A stretch of DNA of 64,000 bases, taken from CAIQPS01 sp963721365. Lineage in GTDB: Bacteria; Actinomycetota; Thermoleophilia; RBG-16-64-13. This document shows, piece after piece, positions 46,465-55,500 of this stretch. The stretch spans positions 62,001 through 126,000 of the forward strand of contig CAVRJE010000028.1 of assembly GCA_963721365.1 (NCBI GenBank), written 5' to 3'. The notes under the pieces are model-generated. The model made no database searches and was not told the DNA's origin. It was given only the letters and a program-made list of their open reading frames with translations. Made by a program: the position numbers and the translations under genes. The number at the start of each line of letters is the position of its first letter. The stretch's first letter is position 1.

Positions 46465-46517
46465 AGTGTAATGAATTCCTTGTACTTTGTGAACATTTTC
46501 CGAGGATTTCATTACAC
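46465..46517 (-). promoter_or_regulatory. abiE promoter with 10-bp inverted-repeat operators
   Basis: Minus strand: -35 TTCACA (46493-46488), 17-bp spacer, -10 TACACT (46470-46465), then 7 bases to the ATG. Perfect inverted arms GTGTAATGAA (46466-46475) and TTCATTACAC (46508-46517) lie 42 bases apart centre to centre, about four helical turns, one over the -10 box and the other upstream of the -35. Confidence 0.7.
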
Positions 46518-46707
46518 GGACCGTGGCGGCCAAGAGTTGCTAGGCAGGCGAGGTGGGCACCGGCGGTGCTGCTCCTGCCGAGCATCATCATCTTCATGGC
46601 CGCCGGTCATCACTCGAGGAGGCCCACCAGAGATGTCCGATGGTTGTTGATAATGATGACACCAAAACCATGGGGCGGTTTAACCTCGCATCAATCGACG
46701 TCGTTGC

Positions 46708-46731
46708 TACCATATTGGTATTGTTATGGTA
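46708..46731 (+). promoter_or_regulatory. Inverted repeat operator upstream of fitAB-like genes
   Basis: TACCATA (46708-46714) and TATGGTA (46725-46731) are perfect 7-bp arms 10 bases apart, next to a TATACACT -10-like box that ends 6 bases before the antitoxin ATG (46744). Likely an autoregulatory site for the antitoxin. Confidence 0.55.
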
Positions 46732-46743
46732 TACACTGCTGGC

Positions 46744-46959
46744 ATGCCCTCCATTCTCATCAAAGATATCCCCGCCGACCTTCACGAGCGGCTGCGGCAG
46801 GCTGCCCTGCGCGACCACCGGTCGCTGAACAAGCAGGTCATCGCACTGCTCGAGGAGGCGCTGACGCCCCGGTCCGTCCAGTTGCCCCCGCCTATCCGGG
46901 CTACCTTCGCCTTGACCGCGGACTGGCTCGAGAGGGCCATGTCCGAGGGTCAGGAGTAG
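46744..46959 (+). CDS. FitA-type ribbon-helix-helix antitoxin
   Basis: A 71-residue antitoxin. The N-terminal RHH reads SILIKDIPADLHERLRQAALRDHRSLNKQVIALLEEAL; the C-terminal tail should bind the PIN toxin. ATG 46744 is chosen because the -10 box ends six bases upstream and because the RHH begins there; an earlier ATG at 46726 lies inside the operator. It is followed after 12 bases by the toxin gene. Confidence 0.82.
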   Translation: MPSILIKDIPADLHERLRQAALRDHRSLNKQVIALLEEALTPRSVQLPPPIRATFALTADWLERAMSEGQE

Positions 46960-46971
46960 GCGCTCAACCGG

Positions 46972-47379
46972 ATGTTGGTCGTCGATGCCAACGTCGTCGC
47001 CTACCTCCTCATCGAGGGTGACAAGACCTCGCAGGCGCGTGATCTCTGGGCGATCGATCGCGACTGGCGTGCGCCCAGACTCCTGTTCTACGAACTCGGG
47101 AATGTGTTCACCCAGCTCGTCAAACAACGGGCGATTTCGCCGGAGGCTGGAATCACCGGGTTGGAGAGCGCGGTCGGCCTCGTTCGTCTGCACGAGCAGG
47201 ATCCACCCGCCGCCCGACTCCTCGAGATCGCCGCGAAGCTGGCGGTCACCGCCTACGACGCGAGCTACCTGGCGACGGCCGAGGCCCTGGGCGCGCCGCT
47301 CGTCACCGAGGATGGCCGTCTTCTTCGCGTCGCCCCCCAGCTCGCTCGTTCCCTCAGATCTTTCACCGCCGGCGCGTAG
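46972..47379 (+). CDS. FitB/VapC-type PIN toxin
   Basis: A 135-residue PIN ribonuclease: LVVDANVVAYLLIEGDKTSQA (first Asp), LLFYELGNVFTQLVKQ (Glu), AYDASYLATAEALGAPLVTEDGRLLRVA (third and fourth acidic residues). VapC/FitB toxins cleave tRNA or other structured RNA. Intact; pairs with the antitoxin encoded upstream. Confidence 0.85.
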   Translation: MLVVDANVVAYLLIEGDKTSQARDLWAIDRDWRAPRLLFYELGNVFTQLVKQRAISPEAGITGLESAVGLVRLHEQDPPAARLLEIAAKLAVTAYDASYLATAEALGAPLVTEDGRLLRVAPQLARSLRSFTAGA

Positions 47380-47404
47380 GCTGGGCCGGCTGCCGCAGCC
47401 TGTG

Positions 47405-48007
47405 CTACATCGAAGGACCAAGCCCGTTCGCCCACACCTCGAGCGCCGCCCCGACGCGGGTGAGTGAGAGGTAGGCCCTGAGCCACCCGGTGGGAAGCAT
47501 GCCGCCGAAGAACCTCTCGCCGACGGTATCGGATACTGCCCGGACGACGGCAGCCGGTCCCGGGGTTTGAGCCAGTGGGCCGGCGTATTTCTCGAGCAGC
47601 CAGTACGACTCCATGTCCACGCCCATCGATCCATCGGCCGCGGCTAGCGCCCGCCGGGCGCCAAACGCGACCCGGTCCGACGACACTATCGACCCCACGT
47701 GCACGGTCAGACCGGCGGACCGGAGAGCCTCGGCCACCGCCGGTGCGGATGGGAGGATCACCACCCCGCCAGGGCCTCGGACCTCACTGCCCACGATCAC
47801 ATCCCCGGTGCGGATCTCGGGCCGCAGTCCGCCGCAGAAACCGGCGACCGCGACTGGACCGGCGCCGGCGAGGGCGACGACCTGCCGGCCCGCGCGGATG
47901 GCAGCCTCCGGCCCCATCCCGGTCTTGACCACCGCCGCCGAGCGGACACCCCGACGCAGGGCCCGGGCCTCCATACCGAGTGGGGCGAGTATGAGCAGCG
48001 TGGTCAT
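47405..48007 (-). CDS. Phosphorylase-superfamily nucleosidase (HpnG/MTA-SAH-type)
   Basis: A 200-residue protein starting at ATG 48007 (MTTLLILAPLGMEARALRRG), with GGGGAG upstream; the longer version adds 27 residues of low-complexity. Motifs: VVKTGMGPEAAIRAG, VAGFCGGLRPEIRTGDVIVGSEV, and SMGVDMESYWL, where Met-Glu-Ser contacts ribose in purine nucleosidases. In hopanoid clusters HpnG removes adenine from adenosyl-hopane; no hopanoid genes are here, so a MTA/SAH nucleosidase or nucleoside phosphorylase is possible. Confidence 0.72.
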   Translation of the reverse strand: MTTLLILAPLGMEARALRRGVRSAAVVKTGMGPEAAIRAGRQVVALAGAGPVAVAGFCGGLRPEIRTGDVIVGSEVRGPGGVVILPSAPAVAEALRSAGLTVHVGSIVSSDRVAFGARRALAAADGSMGVDMESYWLLEKYAGPLAQTPGPAAVVRAVSDTVGERFFGGMLPTGWLRAYLSLTRVGAALEVWANGLGPSM

Positions 48008-48029
48008 TGTATGTGCTCCCCTGGCAGCC

Positions 48030-48344
48030 CTATGCGGCGCGCAGCGGCTTGATCCGCCCAAGCTCCGCGCCGATAGTCCGCTCGGCATCCCAGAGGTCGA
48101 CTGCGCGCTGCGCGTTACAGCCAGAAGTCGGGGCTGTTGCCAAAAAGCCGAGCCAGCCGAAGAGCCATCTCAGGGCTGAGCGCCCGACGCTCTCGGAGCA
48201 GCTCGTTGACCGTCTGGCGCGACACCCCGAGGGCTCCGGCGAGACCTGCGACGGACAGGCCGTAGTCGGGCATGAAGTCCTCCCGGATCATCTCTCCGGG
48301 ATGCGTGGGCCGATCTTTCGCTTCGTCGCCGTCGATATGCTCAT
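48030..48344 (-). pseudogene. higA: HigA-type antitoxin, two compensating indels
   Basis: With one base added near 48313 (GGCCCACG lacks one C) and one T removed near 48119, the sequence gives MSISTATKRKIGP, THPGEMIREDFMPDYGLSVAGLAGALGVSR, QTVNELLRERRALSPEMALRLARLFGNSPDFWL and AVDLWDAERTIGAELGRIKPLRAA, a normal 104-residue HigA. HTH XRE motif about 25-60. ATG 48344 is 14 nt downstream of the toxin stop. No single long frame covers it. Confidence 0.68.
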
Positions 48345-48357
48345 TTTGCGGAACCCC

Positions 48358-48639
48358 TCAGTGGTAGTCCGTCATCTCCACGTCATACGCATCGCCATCG
48401 ACAAAGCGAAAGCGGACGCGCCACTGATCGTTGACCGAGATCGAATACTGCCCTTTCCGATCACTCTCGAGAGCGTGGAAGCGATTGCCGGGCGGCACCC
48501 GGAGGTTGTCGAGACGGGTGGCCAGGTCGACATACTCCAACTTGCGCACCGCGCGGCGAGTGATGTCGGGGGGCAGGCGTCGGGATCTGCCGGTCTCGAA
48601 GAGCGACTGAGTGTGTCCATCCGCGAACGTCTTGATCGT
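48358..48639 (-). CDS. higB: HigB/RelE-type toxin with non-ATG start
   Basis: Residues 1-93 read TIKTFADGHTQSLFETGRSR, RLPPDITRRAVRKLEYVD, LATRLDNLRVPPGNRFHALESD and WRVRFRFVDGDAYDVEMTDYH, a full HigB. The expected start codon position is ACG (48639-48637) in the frame before ATC-AAG; the first ATG (48549) would cut off 30 residues. A consensus promoter lies just upstream and its +1 falls at this ACG. ACG may be a real near-cognate start or a T-to-C change. HigB cleaves mRNA at the ribosome and is inhibited by HigA encoded downstream (the usual higBA order). Confidence 0.7.
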   Translation of the reverse strand, partial: TIKTFADGHTQSLFETGRSRRLPPDITRRAVRKLEYVDLATRLDNLRVPPGNRFHALESDRKGQYSISVNDQWRVRFRFVDGDAYDVEMTDYH

Positions 48640-48644
48640 TTCGT

Positions 48645-48673
48645 ATTGTAACGTGTCACGTGACGCTTGTCAA
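48645..48673 (-). promoter_or_regulatory. higBA promoter with palindromic operator in the spacer
   Basis: Minus strand: perfect -35 TTGACA (48673-48668), 17-bp spacer, -10 TACAAT (48650-48645), with about six bases to the toxin start. A perfect 10-bp palindrome, GTCACGTGAC (48655-48664), sits inside the spacer, ideally placed for HigA repression. The best promoter match in the window. Confidence 0.75.
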
Positions 48674-48786
48674 TCGTCGGATCATCGATCATGGTTCGCT
48701 GATAGTGCCACGCACCGCGGGATACGGCATCGGACCACGGATGGAGACTCTTCTTGAGGCCTCAGTCATATGCCGAAACCCGAAGC

Positions 48787-48818
48787 TGCCGTACAAACAT
48801 CGGTTATAATGTACGGCA
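48787..48818 (+). promoter_or_regulatory. Inverted repeat and -10 box of the VapBC-like operon
   Basis: TGCCGTACA (48787-48795) and TGTACGGCA (48810-48818) are perfect 9-bp arms 14 bases apart; TATAAT (48805-48810) lies between them, and the right arm ends on the A of the ATG (48818), 7 bases after the -10 box. So the transcript is probably leaderless and the operator covers the -10 and start codon. Confidence 0.68.
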
Positions 48819-49066
48819 TGAAGGAGCAGAAGTTGACCATCCGCATCTCGCAGGAAGTCCTGGACGGCGCGAAGCGTTACGCACGCGAGCATGGGACCAC
48901 GCTTACCCGCCTCGTCACTGCCTATCTCGAAGGACTGAACAAGCCGGACGATTGGATGGAATCTGCGCCCATCACCCAGGGGCTTGTCGGCTCTCTACCG
49001 GCCGGCGCAGGCCGCACGGAGTACCGCGAGCACCTCGAGCAGAAGTATCTCGGCCCCGGTGAATGA
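48818..49066 (+). CDS. Small VapB-like antitoxin
   Basis: An 82-residue protein. KLTIRISQEVLDGAKRYAREHGTTLTRLVTAYLEGL is a DUF6364/ribbon-helix-helix-type segment; the C-terminal half (GLVGSLPAG, YREHLEQKYLG) would bind the toxin. ATG 48818 (MKEQKLT) fits both the -10 box position and the operator; an earlier ATG at 48770 lies before the operator. Overlaps the toxin gene by 8 bases. Confidence 0.75.
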   Translation: MKEQKLTIRISQEVLDGAKRYAREHGTTLTRLVTAYLEGLNKPDDWMESAPITQGLVGSLPAGAGRTEYREHLEQKYLGPGE

Positions 49067-49490
49067 TCCCCCGCTCGTTCTCGTCGATGTCGACGTCGTC
49101 CTCGACGTTCTCGCGCGCCGCGAGCCGTTCGTCGTCGATTCGGCGGCGCTCCTGGCCGCGTGCGAGATGGGCCGCTGCCGGGGGATGGTGGCGGCACACA
49201 CGGTAACCACAGTGTCGTACTTGCTGGAGAAGCACCGTGACGCGGCGTACGCTCGCCGACAGCTCGCTGAGTTGCTGCGGATCGTGCGCGTGGCCTCCGT
49301 CGACGTGGCGGTGATCGACCGCGCGCTCACATCCGCGTTTGGCGACTTCGAGGACGCCGTGCAGATGGCGGCGGCGGTCGCGGCCGGGGCTGACTATGTC
49401 GCCACCCGCAACGTAAAGGACTTCTCCGCGGGTCCCATACCCGCCGTCACGCCGGCAGAGTTGCTGCCGCTCCTCCGGAGCGGCGTTTAG
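49059..49490 (+). CDS. PIN-domain toxin (VapC-like)
   Basis: A 143-residue PIN protein. The start is GTG 49059 (VNDPPLVLVDVDVVLDVLARREPF), so the first catalytic Asp lies in LVDVDVVLDVL; TVTTVSYLLEKH has the Glu region, and FEDAVQMAAAVAAGADYVATRNVKDF gives the closing acidic residues. It overlaps the antitoxin gene by 8 bases. Intact. Confidence 0.78.
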   Translation: MNDPPLVLVDVDVVLDVLARREPFVVDSAALLAACEMGRCRGMVAAHTVTTVSYLLEKHRDAAYARRQLAELLRIVRVASVDVAVIDRALTSAFGDFEDAVQMAAAVAAGADYVATRNVKDFSAGPIPAVTPAELLPLLRSGV

Positions 49491-49571
49491 GCGGCCGCCC
49501 ATCCCGGTACCTCAAATCCGTAGGCGTCACCGCGGCGCGTGCTAAGCTCCACTGTCCTCTCCGGAGGTGAT

Positions 49572-52500
49572 GTGCCTCTCAACCTGACACTGTCAAGAAG
49601 CGCACCTTGGCGCTTTAGCAAGGGGGCGGGGCCATAGTCTTTCGACAGCCGGGATCCTCCGGAAAGAAGCCAGACCCTCTGGGCAACGACCCCGACGTGG
49701 GACTGTTGCGCTCGGAACTCCTCAGCAGCGATCAGCTGAAGCACCACGCCGTCGCGCTGGCGGGCGCGCATCGCGTCGACCGGCGGCCCGGAAAAGACAG
49801 GCTGCTGCCCCGGCTGGACGAGAACGAGCGGGTCCTTCTCGAGGCCTACCAGGTGGTTACCGCGGCCGCCGCCGCGGGCCAGCGGATCATGCCCGCGGAA
49901 GCGTGGCTGCTGGACAACTACTATCTCATCGAGCAGCAGATCGCCCTGGCCCGCCGGCACTTGCCCCGGGGTTACAGCCGGGAGCTGCCGCGGCTGGTGA
50001 GCGGCCCTTCGGCAGGTCTCCCCCGCATCTACGAACTCGCCCTCGACTTGATCGCCCATCAGGACGGCCGGGTAGACCGGGACAACGCCGCAGCGTTCCT
50101 CGCCGCCTATCAGACCGTCGATCCGCTCAACCTCGGGGAACTGTGGGCCTTCCCCATCATGCTGCGCCTGGGATTGCTCGAGAATGTCCGCCGCGTGGCT
50201 TCGCGCATCGCGCGCCGCCGCGAGGAGCGCGACATGGCGATCGCCTGGGCGGATCGCATCTTGACCGCGGCCGGGGAAGAGCCCAGACGCCTGGTTCACG
50301 TGCTCGCCGACTTCGCGAACGCCACGGTGCCCCTGACGGCTCCGTTCGTCGAGGACTTCTACGCCCGGCTTCAGGCTCAGGGCCCGGCGCTCGCGTTGGT
50401 GCAGGCCTGGCTGGAGCATCAGCTCTCCGACCAGGGTCTGAGCGCCGTCCAATTGCTGGAAGCCGCCAGTCGCAGCGCGGCGGCCGACCAGATCTCCATA
50501 GCCAACAGCGTCGGCAGCCTGCGCTTCATCTCGGCTCTCGACTGGGGAAGGTTCGTGGAGGACCTGAGCCTGGTGGAATCCATGCTGCGCCTCGATCCGG
50601 CCCGGATCTACGCCGACCAGGATTTCCTCACCCGCGACCGCTATCGCCACGCCGTCGAGGCCATCACGCGCGGCAGTTCCAAGAGCGAGCTGGAAGTGGC
50701 GCACGCCGCGGTCCATCTCGCCCGGGCGGCGGAGAGTGAGGCGGGTATCGACGACCGGACGGCTCACGTCGGCTACTACCTGGTCAACAAGGGCAGGCCG
50801 GCCCTCGAACAGGCCATGGACAGCAAGGTGCCGTTCATGGTCCGCCTCACTCGCGTGGCGCGTCCTCTCCGCCTCTTCTTGTACCTCGCCCCGATGTTGA
50901 TCCTGACCGCGATCGCCGTGGCCATCCCGTTCGTCTACGTCGTGGAGCCCGAGCAGGGTTGGGGATGGTACGTCTTCTTCGCCATCGTCGGCCTCGTCGC
51001 GGCCTCCGCCCTGGTCGTCCCCATCATGAACCTGCTGGTGACGCATCACGGTGCCTCCCAGAGTGCTGCCGCGCCTTGATTTCTCGGACGGGATCCCGGC
51101 CGCCCACCGGACGATGGTGGTGGTCCCGACGTTGATAGGCCGCCCCGAGGACGTGCCGGATCTTCTGGAGGCCCTGGAGGTCCGCTATCTCGGCAACCGC
51201 GATCCCAATCTGTTCTTTGCCCTGCTCACCGATTTTCGCGATGCTCCCGAGCGCACCCAGCCGGGCGACGACGAGTTGGTCGGTCTGGCGCGGGCCGGGA
51301 TCGAGGCGCTCAACGAGCGCTACTCCGAGGACCGTTCGGGCGTCTTCTACCTGTTCCACCGGCCAAGGGTCTGGAATCCCCGCGACCGCGTGTGGATGGG
51401 CTGGGAGCGCAAACGAGGCAAGCTCGAGCAGTTCAACGCGCTGCTGCTGCAGTCCCGGCCTGGCGGAGCGGCCCCAGGCGCGCGGCGCGGCGCCGGCGAT
51501 GCGGCGGCGGCCGGGGGCGGCGGCGCTGCCGCACGGGGCGCGCCCGCCGATGCGGCCGACGCCTTCTCCGACATCGTCGGCGACCGCTCCATCCTGGGGT
51601 CGATCAGGTACGTCATCACCCTCGACACCGACACGCAGCTCCCCCGGACTCCGCCCACACGCTGATCAGGCAACATGGCCCATCCGCTCAATCGCCCGGT
51701 GTACGACGCGAAGAAGGGCCGGGTCACAGACGGCTACGGGATCCTGCAGCCGCGGGCGTCCATCAGTCTCGCCAGCAGCACCAGTTCGCGGTTCACGCGC
51801 CTGTTCGCGGGTGAATCGGGCATCGACCCCTACACGCGGGAGATCTCCGACGTCTACCAGGACCTCTTCGGCGAGGGTTCGTTCGTCGGCAAGGGCATCT
51901 ACGACGTGGCCGCCTTCGCTCAGGCCGTCGGCGGGCGCTTCCCGGAGAACCTCATCCTCAGTCACGATCTTCTCGAGAGCGGCTACGCCCGCTCGGCCCT
52001 GGTGGCCGACGTGGACCTCATCGAGGAGCACCCCACCACCTACCCGATGGAGGCCAGCCGGAGGCACCGCTGGACGAGAGGCGACTGGCAACTGGCCGGC
52101 TGGCTGCTCCCGCGCGTACCCGGCCCGGCGGGAAGCGGCAGCGCAACCCGCTGTCGCTCCTCTCTATCTGGAAGCTGTGGGACAACCTGCGCCGCAGCCT
52201 CGTGCCCGGCGGCCCTCGTCGCCCTGTGCGTGGGCGGCTGGGCTGTTCGCCGTGGGGCCCGCCTGGCTGTGGCCGCTTCTGACCGTCGGAGCGCTGTTCT
52301 TGCCGCCCCTGGTGACGCGCGTCGTCGAGTTGGTGCGAGAAACCCGCCGAGCGCGAGTGGTTGCTGCATGTGGTCCTTACCGGCAAGTCCTTGGTCCAGC
52401 CGCTCCTGCGCGCGCTGCTCGGGTTGATGCTGTTGCCTTACGATGCGCTGGTCTATCTCAACGCCATCCTGCGCTCGGCCTTCAGCATGCTCGTCACCCG

Positions 52501-55500
52501 GCGCGGGTTACTGGTCTGGTACCTCCCCTCGTACGGCCGGCGGAACGCTCGGCGCAGCCTGGGTGAGTTCTTCGGTGAGATGTGGATCGCCCCCGTCCTG
52601 GCCGTGGTGCTGGGAGTTTTGCTGATCGCGGTGCCCGCCACCCGATTGGCCGACTGGCCGTTCGTCGTCCCCCTTCTCGTGCTCTGGCTGGCCTCCCCTC
52701 TGGCCGCTTGGTGGATGAGCAGGCCGGTCAAGCCGGCCGCAGCGGAGTTGAGCCTCCAACAACAGGTGTTCCTGCGCGCGCTTGCCCGGCGGACCTGGCG
52801 GTTCTTCACCGATTTCGTCGGCCCCGCCGACAACTGGCTGCCGCCGGACAACTATCAGGAATATCCGTCGTCCATGATCGCCACGCGCACCTCCCCCACG
52901 AACATGGGGATGGCGCTGCTCGCGAACCTGGCGGCCCACGACTTCGGGTACCTCTCCACCGGTGAACTGCTGCGCCGGACCGAGCGGACTCTGCGGACGA
53001 TGGAGAAGCTCGAACGCTTCCGCGGTCATTTCTACAACTGGTACGACACCCGCACGCTGCTGCCGCTCAACCCCCAATACGTCTCTTCGGTCGACAGCGG
53101 CAACCTCGCCGCCAGCCTGCTGACTCTCCGCGCGGGGCTCGGCGAGCTGAAGAGCAGGCCGGTGCTGGACCCCCGCGCCTTTGACGGGATCGAGGACACC
53201 CTGGTCACGCTGGCTTCACGGACGCCTCGTTCGTTGACCCCCGGAGTTCACAGCCAGATCGAGTTCTTGCAGGGCGTTCTGGAATCGGCGAACGGAGGTC
53301 CCGACACCCCTGCCGAGGCGCTGAGAGCTGCTGGAGCAACTCTGCCTGGGCACGAGGGAACTGGCGCGCGGGCTGCCGCCCAACGCCACGGACGAGCTCA
53401 AGTACTGGGCGCAGACGCTCGACCGGCAGTGCCGCAGGTTCCACGAAGATCTCAGACGACTGGTGCCGCAACCCGGCAGCTTCAGCACCATGCCCACTCT
53501 GCAGGACTTGACGGAGGTAGAGCCACGGGCTGAGAGCCGCTTGGGGATCATCGACCGGCTGATCGCCTGCTGCGACGACCTGGCCGCCATGGACTTCGAG
53601 CTCCTCTACGACAGGTCTCGCCACCTGCTCAGCATCGGCTACGACCTGGGCGAGCGGCGCCGCGACCCGTCCTGGTACGACCTGCTGGCCTCCGAAGCCC
53701 GTCTGACGAGCTATCTGCTCGTCGCCCAGGGCCAGGTGCCGCAGAAGCACTGGTTCGCGCTCGGCCGCCTGCTGACCAGCCACGGCGGCGACCTGAGCCT
53801 GATGTCGTGGAGCGGCTCCATGTTCGAGTACCTCATGCCGCGGCTGTTCCTGCCGGGCTACGAGAACACGCTGCTGGAGCAGGCCTGCCAGGCCGCGGTG
53901 TCGCGCCAGATCGAGTACGGCCGCCAGCGGCACGTGCCCTGGGGCATCTCCGAATCGTGCTACAACGCGGTGGACATGAACCAGGTGTATCAGTACCGGG
54001 GGTTCGGCGTGCCCGGGCTGGGGTTCAAGACCGGACTGGCCGACGACCTGGTGATCGCCCCCTACGCGACCGCGCTCGCGCTGACGGTCGTGCCCCGCGA
54101 GGCCTGCCGCAATCTGCAGACGCTCGGCAGCAGCGGCTTCCTGGGAGACTACGGGCTCTACGAGGCCATCGACTACACGCCGTCGCGCGTTCTCCCCGGC
54201 ACGAACCATGCCGTCGTGCGCTCGCTTCATGGCCCACCACCAGGGGATGAGCCTGCTGGCCATGGCGCACACGTTGCTCGACAGGCCCATGCAGCGCCGA
54301 TTCGTCTCCGACCCTCTGGTGCGCACGGCCGAGTTGCTGCTTCAGGAGCGCATCCCCAAGCAGACGCTCACCGTGCATCCGCGAGCGCGGCGAGTCGGCG
54401 CGAACTGGGACGCGCGCCGGCCGCCGAGGCGGGTGCGGTCCACCGGGTGCTGCCCGATCCCAACACGCCCTCACCCGAGGTGCACCTGCTGTCCAACGGC
54501 AGCTACCACGTCATGGCCACGAACGCCGGCGGGGGTTACAGCCGCTGGCGCGACCTGGCGGTCACCCGCTGGCGGGAGGACGCCACCTGCGACGACTACG
54601 GCACCTTCATCTACCTGCGCGACCGCCGTACCGGGCGCTACTGGTCGGCCACCTATCAACCCACCCGGCAAGAAGCCCGACCGCCACGAGGCGGTCTTCG
54701 TCCAGGCGCGGGCGGAATACCGCAGGCTCGATCACGACATCGAGGCGCACACCGAGGTCAGCGTCTCGCCCGAGGACGACGTCGAGATCCGCCGCGTCAC
54801 GCTCACCAACCTCTCCGACGACACCCGGGAGATCGAGGTGACGAGCTACGCGGAGGTGGTCATGGCGCCGCAGAACGCGGACCTCGCCCACCGCACGTTC
54901 AGCAACCTCTTCGTGCAGACCGAGATCGTGCGCGGACCACAGGGCCATCCTCTGCCGGCGGCGTCCCCGCACGCCCGACGAGGACACGCCGTGGATGTTC
55001 CACATGCTGGCGGAGCCGGGCTCGCCCGACGAGGAAGTCTCGTACGAGACCGACCGCGCCCGGTTCATCGGCCGGGGGAGGACGGCGGCGAATCCGGCGG
55101 CCTTCGACCAAGCGGCCGGCGCCCGACCTCTCGAATACTCAGGGCTCCGTGCTCGATCCCATCGTGGCCATCCGCGGCACGCTGAGGTTGTCTCCGGACG
55201 AGTCCCGGGCCGTGCAGGTGATCTCCGGCGTGGCCGAGACCCGGGAAGCGGCAATCGCTCTGCTCGGGAAGTATCGCGACAGGCACTTCGTGGAGCGGGC
55301 CTTCGAGATGGCCTGGTTCGAGAGCCAGGAGGTGCTTCGCCTACTCAACATGACCGAGACCGACGCCCAGATCTACGGCCGCCTGGCAGGTTCGGTCATC
55401 TACGCCGGCGCCGCCCGGCGAGCCTCTCCCAGCGTCATCGCTCGCAACACACTCGGCCAGGCCGGGCTCTGGCGCTTCGGCATCTCCGGAGACCTGCCCA

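Noticed and set aside
46594..47634. 346-codon minus-strand frame
   Set aside because: Spans two convergent and intergenic segments antisense to fitAB; not protein-like.
49598..49615. AAGCGC-ACCTTG-GCGCTT hairpin as terminator
   Set aside because: It lies within the first codons of the glucan synthase gene (start 49572), so termination there is unlikely.
49487..51049. 520-codon minus-strand frame
   Set aside because: Antisense to the N-terminal part of the cyclic glucan synthase; no ribosome binding site or domain.
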